Shown piece after piece: positions 19,735 through 27,665 of a stretch of 64,000 bases of DNA (positions are counted from its first letter, which is position 1; each line of letters opens with the position of its first letter). Location of the stretch: positions 186,001 through 250,000 of the forward strand of contig CAVWNF010000003.1 in the NCBI GenBank assembly GCA_963756365.1, given 5' to 3'. This DNA comes from WHTI01 sp963756365 (GTDB taxonomy: Bacteria; Actinomycetota; CADDZG01; WHSQ01). A program made the position numbers and the translations under genes. Below the pieces are notes generated by a model. That model saw nothing but the letters and a program-made list of their open reading frames with translations, ran no database searches and was not told the DNA's origin.

Positions 19735-20184
19735 ATGGCTCGCGTGTTGATCGCCGAGGATGACGCCGACATCAGCACGATCGTTTCGCACCTTTTGGGC
19801 GAAGAGGGCCACGACGTCTCGGTGCTGGCCGACGGGGATTCCGTCGTGGAGCGCTTGTCATGGGCTCCGACCGATCTCCTCATCCTGGACATCATGATGC
19901 CTGGCCTCGATGGCTACGAGATCCTCGAGAAGATGAGAGACGGAAGCGTTCCTGGGGATACCAGAGTGCTTGTCCTCACCGCACGCAATCGCGAGAGTGA
20001 CTGGAAGCGCAGCTACGAGCTCGGGGCCACCTTCCACATGACCAAACCCTTCGATCCGGAAGAGCTGGTCGCAACCGTCCGCAAGGTGCTTGAGATGACC
20101 GATGACGAACTTGCGGACCTGAGGGAGCACGAGGCGGGTCGAGCGAGTCTTCTGAGCCAGATCGAGCAGGTCTTCGGCGAATAG
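19735..20184 (+). CDS. Single-domain response regulator (receiver domain)
   Basis: 149 residues. The CheY-like fold shows the acidic pocket AEDD near the N-terminus, the phosphoacceptor Asp in LLILDIMMPG, the conserved Thr in VLTAR and the Lys in MTKPFDPEEL. No output domain follows, only a short helical extension, so it probably acts by protein contact. ATG 19735 is preceded by TCTAAT and six bases. No histidine kinase is adjacent; the next gene, 32 nt downstream, is the sigma/anti-sigma gene. Confidence 0.88.
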   Translation: MARVLIAEDDADISTIVSHLLGEEGHDVSVLADGDSVVERLSWAPTDLLILDIMMPGLDGYEILEKMRDGSVPGDTRVLVLTARNRESDWKRSYELGATFHMTKPFDPEELVATVRKVLEMTDDELADLREHEAGRASLLSQIEQVFGE

Positions 20185-20216
20185 TCCGCCGCCACCCCCC
20201 TGTAACCTTCTAAGCA

Positions 20217-21179
20217 GTGGAACGTCAGAAGAGCACCGGCGATAGAGCCGAGCGGGAACTTGTCTCCTCAGAGTTGATCGAGCGCTGCAAGGCGGGCGAT
20301 CAACAGGCCTGGAGTCAGCTCGTCGAGGCCACTTACCGGGACGTATACACGCTGTGTCTCAGGATCCTCAGGAACCCCAACGACGCCCAAGAAGCAACGC
20401 AGGACACCTATCTGAAGGTGTGGCGGAGCCTCTCGAGCTTCAGGGGCGACGCGATGTTCAGTACGTGGCTGTACCGAGTGGCCAGCAACACGGCCATCTC
20501 GAAGCACCGGAAGCGGAAACGACAGCGGACGAACGAATCGGGAGCCGACGATGAAGCACTGGCTCAGATCCCTTCCTCCGGCTCTGTCGAGTCTGCCGCC
20601 GGGGCAAAGTTCGAGGTCGAACGACTGGAGGAGGCCCTACGACTTCTCCCGGAGGGGCCTCGAGAAGCGGTTGTGCTTAGGGACGTGTACGGGTTGAGCA
20701 TCTCCGAGATCGCCGATCAGCTGAGGATCTCGGAAACGGCAGCGAAGGTTCGAGTGCATCGTGGTCGTAAGAGGTTGAAAGAGATCATGTTCCCGGACGA
20801 TCCGGGACCACAGGCGGAGGAACGCGACATGAGGTGTGAAGAGGTCAAAGAGGCGCTCCCGGCTCATCTGAAGGAGGGCTCGGACGATCTAGCGGTTCGC
20901 CGCCACCTGTCACGCTGCCCGGAGTGCAAAGCCGAGCTCGCTCGTTACGAGACCGTGATGGCTGGCCTCCGGGGCCTTCAGACCCACACGATCTCGGCTC
21001 CCGCCGGCCTTTACGATCGCTTGCTCGAGATCCCCGCTCGATCGTCTCGCCTTGAGCACGCACGCGAACACGTCGTCAGACATCGGAAGGCATACGTGGG
21101 CGGTTCGTTCGCGGTGCTTGCTGGTGCCGGCGCGGCCGTCTTGTGGCGAAGCCGCGGGCGTCGCACCCTCGCCGCGTAG
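20217..21179 (+). CDS. ECF sigma factor fused in frame to a zinc-finger anti-sigma domain and a membrane helix
   Basis: 320 residues. Residues about 20-90 form sigma region 2 (TYRDVYTLCLRILRNPNDAQ, then FRGDAMFSTWLYRVASNTAI). Residues 140-195 form region 4 (LPEGPREAVVLRDVYGLSIS, ISETAAKVRVHRGRKRLKE). From residue 205 the sequence restarts as MRCEEVKEALPAHL and gives a ZAS zinc motif, HLSRCPEC (Hx3Cx2C), followed by a predicted transmembrane helix (GGSFAVLAGAGAAVLW). A GGAGG stands 8 nt before the internal ATG 20829, whose ATGA would provide a sigma stop in the +1 frame. It is either a true fusion or two genes merged by one spurious base. Confidence 0.82.
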   Translation: MERQKSTGDRAERELVSSELIERCKAGDQQAWSQLVEATYRDVYTLCLRILRNPNDAQEATQDTYLKVWRSLSSFRGDAMFSTWLYRVASNTAISKHRKRKRQRTNESGADDEALAQIPSSGSVESAAGAKFEVERLEEALRLLPEGPREAVVLRDVYGLSISEIADQLRISETAAKVRVHRGRKRLKEIMFPDDPGPQAEERDMRCEEVKEALPAHLKEGSDDLAVRRHLSRCPECKAELARYETVMAGLRGLQTHTISAPAGLYDRLLEIPARSSRLEHAREHVVRHRKAYVGGSFAVLAGAGAAVLWRSRGRRTLAA

Positions 21180-21210
21180 GGGTCCTCGTGGGTCTGCGAC
21201 AATCGCGGCC

Positions 21211-22538
21211 ATGAACGAGACACTTTTTGCGGAACTCGACGAACTTCTGCGCATCCCCTCGATCTCATCGGGTGGTGGCGATCCTCAGGATCTGATGCGT
21301 GCAGCCGAATGGCTGACTGCAAAGATCGAACGAGCCGGTGGCACCTGCGAGATCGTGACCACTGCTGGCAATCCATTGGTGGTTGGTGACCTGCCGGGAC
21401 CCCCTGATGCACCAACGATCCTCATCTACGGGCATTACGACGTGCAGTCTGCGGATCCCGTCGAGGAGTGGGACAGCCCTCCGTTCGAGCCGACGATCCG
21501 CGACGGACGTCTCTACGCGCGCGGAGCTTCGGACGACAAAGGCAACTTCTTCCCGATGTTGTTCGTCGCCTGTGAGTTGGCTGAGGAGGGGACCCTCCCA
21601 GTCAATGTGCGGATCATCGTCGAGGGCGAGGAAGAGGTCGGCTCCGACAACATCATCAACTTCATCCGCAACGACGAGCGTGGTGCCGATGCATGCGTGA
21701 TCTTCGATTCAGTGATGGTCAATGAGGAGACGCCATCCATCACCCTCGCCGGGCGCGGGATGGCGCTGTTCGAGATCGAGGTCAAGACCGGAACGCGGAA
21801 CCTTCACTCGGGGATGTACGGGGGAAGCGCTATGAACGCGATCCATGTCCTCAACCATCTGTTGGATCAGGTGAAGCCCGGACCTGATGGACGACTCCGG
21901 CCCGAACTCCGTGAGGGGTTGTCAGATCCAGACCCCAGCGAACTCGAAGCGTGGGCCGCTCTTCCGGCGGGAGAAAGTGTTATCCGGGACGTCGGCGGGA
22001 CGCCCGATATGGGACGGATCCGGCGATGACTACTACATCCAGAATTGGGCCGACGCTTCTCTCGACATCCACGGGGTCGCAGGAGGCGATGCGCAGCAGG
22101 TCCGCACGATCCTCCCGGTTACCGCCAATGCGAAGTTCAGCATCCGACTCGCTCCCGACCAGATCGCCAAGGGCATAGCCGATACCGTGGTCGAACTACT
22201 GGAGGCGGCGACCCCCGAGGGCGCCGAAGTCTCGATCAATGTGCATTCGATGAACGACCCGGCGCTGATTCGCCGCCGATTCGGCCGCGATGAAGCTCGC
22301 GATCGGAGCCTTCGAGGAAGCGTGTGGCAAGCGCCCGGTGCTGACCCGGATCGGCGGAACCCTTCCCATCCTCGTTGCTCTGGCCGAGCGAAACATCCCG
22401 ACGATCGTTAGTGGCTTCGCCCTTGCCGAGGACGCTATCCATGCGCCGAACGAGTCCTATCGCCTCGAAAGTCTGGAGCTCGGCGAGAAGACCGCCCGTT
22501 CGCTGTACGCGGCATTCGCTTCGCTTCCAACGGATTGA
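21211..22538 (+). CDS. M20 family metallo-dipeptidase/deacylase (two frameshifts)
   Basis: Co-catalytic zinc peptidase. The first segment carries the ligands and catalytic residues HYDVQSADPVEEW, GASDDKGNFF and VEGEEEVGSDN. The frame changes near 22015 (corrected GGTPDMGGSGDDYYIQNW) and again near 22280, after which AMKLAIGAFEEACGKRPVL leads to the C-terminus ending SLPTD at 22538. Both are fixed by removing one base. The dimerisation (lid) domain lies between the catalytic halves as normal. Substrate unknown; COG0624-type dipeptidases are the nearest match. Confidence 0.85.
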
Positions 22539-22577
22539 GTCCACAGTTCGGGCTCACGGTCTAGACTTGCTCCCTCT

Positions 22578-22652
22578 AGGGCGGTAGCTCAGTCTGGCCA
22601 GAGCGCTGGTCTCCAAAACCAGTGGTCGGGGGTTCGAATCCCTCCCGCCCTG
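22578..22652 (+). tRNA. tRNA-Trp (anticodon CCA)
   Basis: Acceptor AGGGCGG (22578-22584) pairs with CCGCCCT (22645-22651), discriminator G. Anticodon stem CTGGT/ACCAG around loop CTCCAAA, anticodon CCA. The T-arm contains GGTTCGAATCC. CCA tail not encoded. TAGACT at 22562-22567 is a likely -10 box. tRNA-Trp upstream of secE is a common bacterial arrangement. Confidence 0.96.
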
Positions 22653-22665
22653 CTGATCCGGTACG

Positions 22666-23193
22666 TCAGCTAAGCATCTCGGCGACCTTCGTCACGGTCC
22701 TCCAATTGCGGAAGGTCGAGCTGGCTGGCGTGTCTATCTTGCCCACCGCTTTCATCAGTGGGCTCTTGTACATGCCCTCGGGGCACCACGCGTAGATCTC
22801 CTTCCGGCTCTCCGCCACGACGAATCTCTCTTGTCCCTGAGCTTCGAGACCATCGAGGGCCGAGGCCCTAACTGCCGCCGAGTAGAAGATCACGAGGTAC
22901 CTCGACGGGTCGGTTGCCTGCTCCCCCAGTGGATCGGCGCGCACGGTTGCCCTGAGATCGGCGGCCTTCCTGGTCACAACGTCGATCTGCAATCCGAAGC
23001 GTTCCTCGATCAGCGCAGAAAGGTCCCGTGCGAGACCGGAGGAGCTACCGCGCAGTAGGACGTTCCCACTCTGGAGATGCGTACGGACATCCTCGTAGCC
23101 GGCGCCATCGAGAGCGTCCCTGAGGTCGGCCATCCGGATCCGGTTCCGGCTCCCGAGATTGATCCCCCTCAGGAACGCAACCATCTCTCCCAC
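22666..23193 (-). CDS. DUF1697 family protein
   Basis: 175 residues, normal length. The N-terminus MVAFLRGINLGSRNRIRMADL and the later LQSGNVLLR segment are the family signatures; the C-terminal MKAVGKIDTPASSTFRNWRT is also typical. Function unknown. GTG 23193 is preferred because AGGAGG lies 7 nt upstream; ATG at 23184 is an alternative. It is the only gene on this strand in the secE neighbourhood. Confidence 0.85.
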   Translation of the reverse strand: MGEMVAFLRGINLGSRNRIRMADLRDALDGAGYEDVRTHLQSGNVLLRGSSSGLARDLSALIEERFGLQIDVVTRKAADLRATVRADPLGEQATDPSRYLVIFYSAAVRASALDGLEAQGQERFVVAESRKEIYAWCPEGMYKSPLMKAVGKIDTPASSTFRNWRTVTKVAEMLS

Positions 23194-23371
23194 GGCGCGG
23201 CCTCCTCTGGATTATTCGGCGAGCTTGGGTACGATGACGGTACCGGACGGGGCGAGGACATCGCCATCGTGCTAACCTTGGCCTTCGTTTTCTCCCCCAC
23301 GGAACTGACCCTTACGAAGCGCGTCCCGGAAGTCCGGTTCGGCTCGGAGGGTCGCTAGGAAAGGGTTCCCG

Positions 23372-23659
23372 TTGAACAGGCAGTACAAGCGAGCGATGAA
23401 GAAGCAGGAGTCTGCCCAGAAGAAGGCCCCACAGGTCAAGCCTCCGGGCGCTCCTTCCAAGCGTGAGCGCACCAAGCCGCGCCAGTTCCTCAAGGAAGTC
23501 ATCGCCGAACTTAGGAAAGTGGCGTGGCCGACCCGGCAAGAGGTCGTTGCGTACTCGCTGGTCGTCGTTGTGGCGACCGTAGTGATCGCGACGATCATCT
23601 TCGGACTCGACTTCGTCTTCACCAAGGCCGTTCTGGCACTGTTTGGAGTCGATTCATGA
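23372..23659 (+). CDS. secE: Preprotein translocase subunit SecE
   Basis: 95 residues. A basic N-terminal tail (MNRQYKRAMKKQES) precedes the amphipathic helix FLKEVIAELRKVAWPTRQEV and one transmembrane helix (VVVVATVVIATIIFGLDFVF), the minimal SecE of Gram-positive bacteria that clamps SecY. TTG start with AGGAAAGGG upstream. TAACCT at 23273-23278 may be its -10 box. The rpmG gene often found before secE is absent. The stop overlaps the nusG ATG as ATGA. Confidence 0.94.
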   Translation: MNRQYKRAMKKQESAQKKAPQVKPPGAPSKRERTKPRQFLKEVIAELRKVAWPTRQEVVAYSLVVVVATVVIATIIFGLDFVFTKAVLALFGVDS

Positions 23660-24480
23660 GCGAGACCCACACGCACGAAGAGACCGACGAGACGACGGAG
23701 CCCGAGGCCACCGAGGCCACCGAGGCCACCGAGGTCGACGCCCGAGGTCGAGCCCGAGGTCTGAGCCCGAGGCGAGCCGAGATCGCAGACTCCCGAGGTC
23801 GAGACCGAGGCGGCAGACACCGAGACTCCCGAGACTCCGGAAGCCACAACTGAGGCCGAAGCCGAGACACGAAGGCCGAGGACACGAAGGCCGACGAGGA
23901 CGAGGAAGAGGTCTACGAGTTCGAGGAACACGTCATCCCTCCGACCGAGCGTCCGGGCGACTGGTTCGTGATCCACACCTACGCGGGCTACGAGAACAAA
24001 GTGAAGACAAACCTCATGTCGCGTATCTCCTCGATGAACGTCGAGGACCGCATCTTCGAGGTCGTCATCCCGATGGAAGACGTCATGGAGATCAAGCAGG
24101 GCAAGAAGCAGGTTGTTCAGAAGAAGGTCTTCCCTGGCTACCTCCTATGTCGGATGTACCTCGACGACGACTCCTGGTACGTGGTTCGCAACACTCCGGG
24201 AGTGACCGGTTTCGTCGGTTCCGGGGCCAAGCCCACGCCGTTGTCCGACCGCGAGATCAACAAGATCCTTCAGGTCAAGCCCGAGGATAAGAAGAAGCTC
24301 CGTCCCCGCCTCGAGTTCGAGGAGCAGGAATCGGTCCGGGTCACCTCTGGTCCGTTCGCCAACTTCACGGGGACGATCTCCGAGATCAACGTCGACCAGT
24401 CGAAGCTCAAGGTGCTCGTCAACATCTTCGGCCGGGAAACCCCCGTCGAACTTGGCTTCGACCAAGTAGCAAAGCTCTAG
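23656..24480 (+). CDS. nusG: Transcription termination/antitermination protein NusG with acidic N-terminal extension (frame-disrupted)
   Basis: The core, from about 23965, is a normal NusG: NGN domain ([17 protein letters not shown] to PGVTGFVG) and KOW domain ([19 protein letters not shown]). It binds RNAP beta-prime and links to S10 or Rho. Upstream is a Glu/Thr/Pro/Ala-rich extension starting [21 protein letters not shown] with GAGGCCACC repeats in the DNA. Within 23735-23880 the acidic reading moves between frames at least four times (for example TPEVEPEV in one frame, [16 protein letters not shown] in another) before returning to the core frame. The net shift is zero, so the product can be read as one protein of about 270 residues. 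Confidence 0.9.
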
Positions 24481-24635
24481 ACTCAAGAGCAGAACAAGAG
24501 CATCACCAGATCGGGGACGCTTCGACGGGTTCCGGACCGCGTCAGCAGAAGCGGATCGTCTCGACGATCCGCAGAACAAGAGGGAGGCAGGCGAAGGTCG
24601 TCTGTCGTTCGGACCTCACGTAGGAAGGAAACGAG
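24481..24635 (+). promoter_or_regulatory. rplK (L11) leader with a hairpin duplicated in the rplJ leader
   Basis: Arms GCGGATCGT (24551-24559) and ACGATCCGC (24564-24572) form a 9-bp stem with loop CTCG, followed by AGAACAAGAG. The string GCAGAACAAGAG occurs twice (24489-24500 and 24571-24582). The same hairpin with the same 3' flank precedes rplJ at 26091-26118. L11 leaders are known targets of L1 autoregulation, but I cannot assign the protein bound here. Confidence 0.5.
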
Positions 24636-25079
24636 ATGGCACAGCCGTCTGGCGGCAAGCGTAAGAAGGTCGCCCAGGTGCTGAAGCTCCAGATCCCCGC
24701 CGGTCAGGCGACCCCCGCACCTCCGGTGGGTCCTGCCCTGGGTCAGGCCGGGATCAACATCATGGACTTCTGCAAGCAGTACAACGCTGCGACCCAGCAG
24801 CAGACGGGGACGATCGTTCCCGTTGAGATCACCGTGTACGAGGATCGCTCGTTCACATTCATCACCAAGACCCCGCCCGCGGCGGTCCTCCTTCGTCAGA
24901 AGGCTGGCCTCGACAAGGGTTCCGGTGAGCCGAACAAGACCAAGGTCGGTTCGGTCACCAAGGACCAGGTGCGAGAGATCGCCGAGATCAAGATGCCCGA
25001 CCTGAATGCCAACGACATCGAGGCTGCGATGAAGATCGTCGAGGGCACTGCCCGCTCGATGGGCATCACGGTCGGTTGA
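24636..25079 (+). CDS. rplK: 50S ribosomal protein L11
   Basis: 147 residues. Part of the GTPase-associated centre, binding 23S rRNA helices 43/44. The N-terminal [19 protein letters not shown] hinge region and the C-terminal rRNA-binding region ([31 protein letters not shown]) are intact. AGGAAGGAAACG precedes the ATG. First gene of rplKA, 17 nt before rplA. Confidence 0.97.
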   Translation: MAQPSGGKRKKVAQVLKLQIPAGQATPAPPVGPALGQAGINIMDFCKQYNAATQQQTGTIVPVEITVYEDRSFTFITKTPPAAVLLRQKAGLDKGSGEPNKTKVGSVTKDQVREIAEIKMPDLNANDIEAAMKIVEGTARSMGITVG

Positions 25080-25096
25080 CGGGAGAGGACTTAGAG

Positions 25097-25891
25097 ATGC
25101 CACAAGGAAAGCGTTTCAGCGAAGCAGTGAGCAAGGTCGACCGCGACCACCTGTACGGCCCGCGGGAGGCACTTGGGATCCTCAAGACCTTCCCATCGGC
25201 CAAGTTCGACGAGACCGTTGAGGTCTCGATCCGACTCGGCGTCGACCCGAGGAAGGCCGACCAGATGGTGCGTGGGTCGCTCTCTCTCCCCAAGGGCACC
25301 GGCAAGACGATGCGGGTCGCCGTGTTCGCCAAGGGTGAGCAGGCGACCGCAGCCCGAGAGGCGGGCGCTGACGAGGTTGGCGACGATGACCTCGCGACCA
25401 AGATCAACGGTGGCTGGACCGACTTCGACGCCACTGTCGCAACTCCAGACATGATGCCGACGGTCGGTAAGTTGGGTCGTGTCCTCGGACCTCGCGGCCT
25501 CATGCCTAACCCCAAGTCCGGCACGGTGACCGATGACGTCGCCAAGGCGGTGCGGGACATCAAGGGCGGGATGGTCGAGTACCGCACGGACAAGAGCGGC
25601 AACCTTCACATGATCATGGGCAAGAAGAGCTTCGATGAGACCGACCTGATCGAGAACTACGCGGCCATCCTGGACGAGATCGTCAGGGCGAAGCCAGCCG
25701 CCTCTAAGGGTCGGTACCTGAAGAGCATCACGATCTCCTCGACCATGGGCCCCGGCATCAAGATCGATCCGCTCCGGAGCCGTGACCTAGAGGAGCTCGC
25801 AGAGATGGCCGCCGTGGCTGCATCGGATAGCGCGGATGCGGCTGCTGCAGCAGCAGACGAGACTCCCGAGCCAGCGGAGGCAACCTCGTAG
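25097..25891 (+). CDS. rplA: 50S ribosomal protein L1
   Basis: 264 residues, about 30 longer than usual because of an Ala/Asp/Glu tail ([20 protein letters not shown]). L1 forms the stalk at the E site and commonly represses its own operon. The RNA-binding signature [19 protein letters not shown] is present. ATG 25097 is chosen because GGGAGAGGA sits 7 nt upstream; the TTG at 25076 overlapping the L11 stop has no such support. Confidence 0.96.
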   Translation: MPQGKRFSEAVSKVDRDHLYGPREALGILKTFPSAKFDETVEVSIRLGVDPRKADQMVRGSLSLPKGTGKTMRVAVFAKGEQATAAREAGADEVGDDDLATKINGGWTDFDATVATPDMMPTVGKLGRVLGPRGLMPNPKSGTVTDDVAKAVRDIKGGMVEYRTDKSGNLHMIMGKKSFDETDLIENYAAILDEIVRAKPAASKGRYLKSITISSTMGPGIKIDPLRSRDLEELAEMAAVAASDSADAAAAAADETPEPAEATS

Positions 25892-25909
25892 CACTGTTAC
25901 TATCCCCAA

Positions 25910-26129
25910 GCGGATCACTGATCCGCGTGTTTCAGCCCGAGACCGCCGGTGGGCGCAAGTCCTTAATCACCCGGCGCAGGCGCAACCGAAAACGTTAATC
26001 ACGTTCACACGGTCGCCTGTCAATCGGGCGACCGTTTTTCGTTGAGGAGCCGGTGACGCCTCGAAGGCGTGACCACTGGAAGACGCAGACGCGGATCGTC
26101 TCGACGATCCGCAGAACAGAGAGGTGCGT
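25910..26129 (+). promoter_or_regulatory. rplJ (L10) leader with attenuator-type terminator
   Basis: Three structures in order. First, GCGGATC/GATCCGC (25910-25926), directly after rplA. Second, an intrinsic terminator, ACGGTCGCC (26009-26017) and GGCGACCGT (26027-26035) followed by a T run to 26039. Third, the hairpin shared with the rplK leader (26091-26112). Between them are two copies of TTAATCAC and a GCCGG/CCGGC pairing. This is the position of the known L10 leader, in which L10-L12 binding controls rplJL expression; exact fold not verified. Confidence 0.6.
26009..26039 (+). terminator. Intrinsic terminator/attenuator in the rplJ leader
   Basis: A 9-bp perfect stem with a 9-nt loop followed by TTTTT, 90 nt upstream of rplJ. 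It can end rplKA transcripts and limit read-through into rplJL. Confidence 0.7.
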
Positions 26130-26903
26130 ATGGCGAGACCCGAAAAGGTCGCGGTGGTGGAGGAGATCCGAGAACGGTTCGAATCCTCCGATGCGGCCCT
26201 GCTTACCGAATACAGAGGGCTTGGTGTCGGCGAGATCGCCGAGGTCAGGAACGCCTTGCGCGAGACGGGCGCCGAGTACAAGGTGCTCAAGAACACGCTC
26301 GCTCGTCTTGCGGCGAAAGAGGTCGGCCTAGACGACCTCGTCGGGATGCTCGAAGGCCCGACCGCCATCGCCTTCGTGAAGGGCGACGCGGCGGCCGCTG
26401 CCAAGGTGCTCGACGAGGCGGCCAAGAAGTTCCCCGTGTTGATCATCAAGGGCGGTTTCCTCCGAGGCGGCAAGATCATCGATGCCGAGCAGGCGAAGGT
26501 GCTGGCAAGCCTCGAGCCCCGAGACGTCCAGCTCACCAAGATCGCCATGTTGTTCAACCAGCCAGCTCAGCAGGCCGTCAACGTGTTCTCGGCTCTCTTG
26601 CGAGACCTTGGCTCGATGCTGGGTCAGGTGCTCGAGAAGAAGGGCACCGGCGAACTGCCTGGTGGGATGGGCGAGGCCCCGGAGGCCCCAGCCGCAGAGG
26701 CACCAGTCACAGAACCTGACGCAGCCCCGGTGGCAGAAGAGGCCCCGGTGGCAGAAGAGGCCGGTACATCCGACGAGGCCGACGAGGCCAGCGAGGCCGA
26801 GGCTCCCAGCGAGGAAGCCGCAGCAGCAGAAGAGGAACAGTCCGGATCAGAGAGTGAAGAAGAGTCCGCCAACGGCGGCGAGAAGGAAGAGGAGGAGCAG
26901 TAG
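26130..26903 (+). CDS. rplJ: 50S ribosomal protein L10 with long acidic tail
   Basis: 257 residues against about 170 normally. The core (RPEKVAVVEEIRERFESSDA, LTEYRGLGVGEIAEVRNALR, KNTLARLA) anchors L12 dimers to the ribosome. After about residue 170 the chain becomes Glu/Ala/Pro/Ser-rich, with a tandem PVAEEAPVAEEA and ending GGEKEEEEQ. The tail follows the C-terminal helix that binds L12. ATG 26130 has AGAGAGG 5 nt upstream. Confidence 0.95.
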   Translation: MARPEKVAVVEEIRERFESSDAALLTEYRGLGVGEIAEVRNALRETGAEYKVLKNTLARLAAKEVGLDDLVGMLEGPTAIAFVKGDAAAAAKVLDEAAKKFPVLIIKGGFLRGGKIIDAEQAKVLASLEPRDVQLTKIAMLFNQPAQQAVNVFSALLRDLGSMLGQVLEKKGTGELPGGMGEAPEAPAAEAPVTEPDAAPVAEEAPVAEEAGTSDEADEASEAEAPSEEAAAAEEEQSGSESEEESANGGEKEEEEQ

Positions 26904-27293
26904 ATGGCAAGCAAGACCCTGTCACAGGAAGATGTGCTCGAGGCGGTAGCCGGTTGGACCGTGCTTGAGCTGTCCGAGTTCGTCAAGTCGTTCGAAGAGA
27001 AGTTCGGTGTCTCCGCAGCAGCCCCGGTCGCCATGGCGGCCCCAGCTGGCGGCGGCGGCGATGCTGGTGCAGCCGAGGAGAAGGACGAGTTCGACGTCAT
27101 GCTCATGGCTGCCGGCGACAAGAAGATCCAGGTCATCAAGGAGGTCCGTGGGCTTACGAGCCTCGGTCTCAAGGAGGCCAAGGACCTCGTGGACGGCGCT
27201 CCCAAGCCCGTGCTCGAGGGTGCGACCAAGGAAGCTGCCGACGAGGCCAAGGCAAAGCTCGAGGCTGCAGGCGCAACGGTCGAGCTCAAGTAA
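26904..27293 (+). CDS. rplL: 50S ribosomal protein L7/L12
   Basis: 129 residues. An N-terminal dimerisation domain ([20 protein letters not shown]), an Ala/Pro/Gly hinge ([19 protein letters not shown]) and the C-terminal factor-binding domain ([34 protein letters not shown]). Recruits EF-G and EF-Tu. Immediately follows the rplJ stop and ends the rplKAJL unit at a strong terminator. Confidence 0.97.
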   Translation: MASKTLSQEDVLEAVAGWTVLELSEFVKSFEEKFGVSAAAPVAMAAPAGGGGDAGAAEEKDEFDVMLMAAGDKKIQVIKEVRGLTSLGLKEAKDLVDGAPKPVLEGATKEAADEAKAKLEAAGATVELK

Positions 27294-27312
27294 GACCCGC
27301 ACGATCTGATCA

Positions 27313-27336
27313 AGGGGCCCTTCGGGGCCCCTTTTT
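27313..27336 (+). terminator. Strong intrinsic terminator after rplL
   Basis: AGGGGCCC (27313-27320), tetraloop TTCG, GGGCCCCT (27325-27332), then TTTTCTTT. It separates rplKAJL from the M14 peptidase and from rpoBC. Confidence 0.9.
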
Positions 27337-27360
27337 CTTTGGTCTGGCTCTCTTGGCTAC

Positions 27361-27582
27361 CGGTCGGCGGGATGCGAGGGGGGTCCGCTCGTCTCGGACG
27401 CAACCTTTAAGTCCTCGCCTCGGGACCCCCCTCGCTCCGCCTCCCTATCGGGATGCGATGGGCCACCCTCGCTCCGCCTCCCGTCGGTCGGGCTACGGTC
27501 GGCGGAGCGAGGGGTCGCTCGTCTCGGACGCAACCTTTAAGTCCTCGTCTCGGGACCACCCTCGCTCCGCCTCCCTATCGGG
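27361..27582. repeat. Intergenic cluster of palindromic repeat modules
   Basis: A 67-bp direct repeat (27386-27452 and 27516-27582) has only two mismatches. Each copy lies in a larger inverted repeat: in copy 1 GCGAGGGGGGTCC (27374-27386) pairs with GGACCCCCCTCGC (27423-27435); in copy 2 GGCGGAGCGAGGG pairs with CCCTCGCTCCGCC. The right-arm module CCCTCGCTCCGCCTCCC occurs three times (near 27429, 27466 and 27559). The sequence ACCTTTAAGTCCTCG is conserved in the loops. No open frame is convincing here. Resembles REP-type elements. Confidence 0.7.
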
Positions 27583-27583
27583 G

Positions 27584-27601
27584 TTGGTGCGTTTGCACAA
27601 A
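27584..27601 (+). promoter_or_regulatory. 18-bp palindromic element upstream of the M14 peptidase
   Basis: TTGGTGC, GTT, then TGCACAAA, followed by GGG. It matches 15 of 18 bases of the element at 38281-38298 (read on the minus strand); only the central three differ. Proposed operator or RNA leader element. Confidence 0.5.
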
Positions 27602-27665
27602 GGGGGTGGGGGCCCCGGTGCGAACGGTCTAGGGGACGGGTGATCGAGGCTTGGAGGGTGAGCGG

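Noticed and set aside
8640..23372. Insertion sequence or prophage at the accessory island
   Set aside because: No transposase, integrase, terminal repeats or phage genes are visible in this interval.
27386..27582. Possible CRISPR array in the rplL-peptidase gap
   Set aside because: Only two full copies, palindromic over a larger region and with no spacer series; no cas genes nearby.
27584..27665. Cyclic di-GMP-type riboswitch suggested by GCACAAAGGG
   Set aside because: The later conserved segments of that riboswitch class (CAAACC, GACGCAAAGCC) are absent. A DNA operator is simpler.
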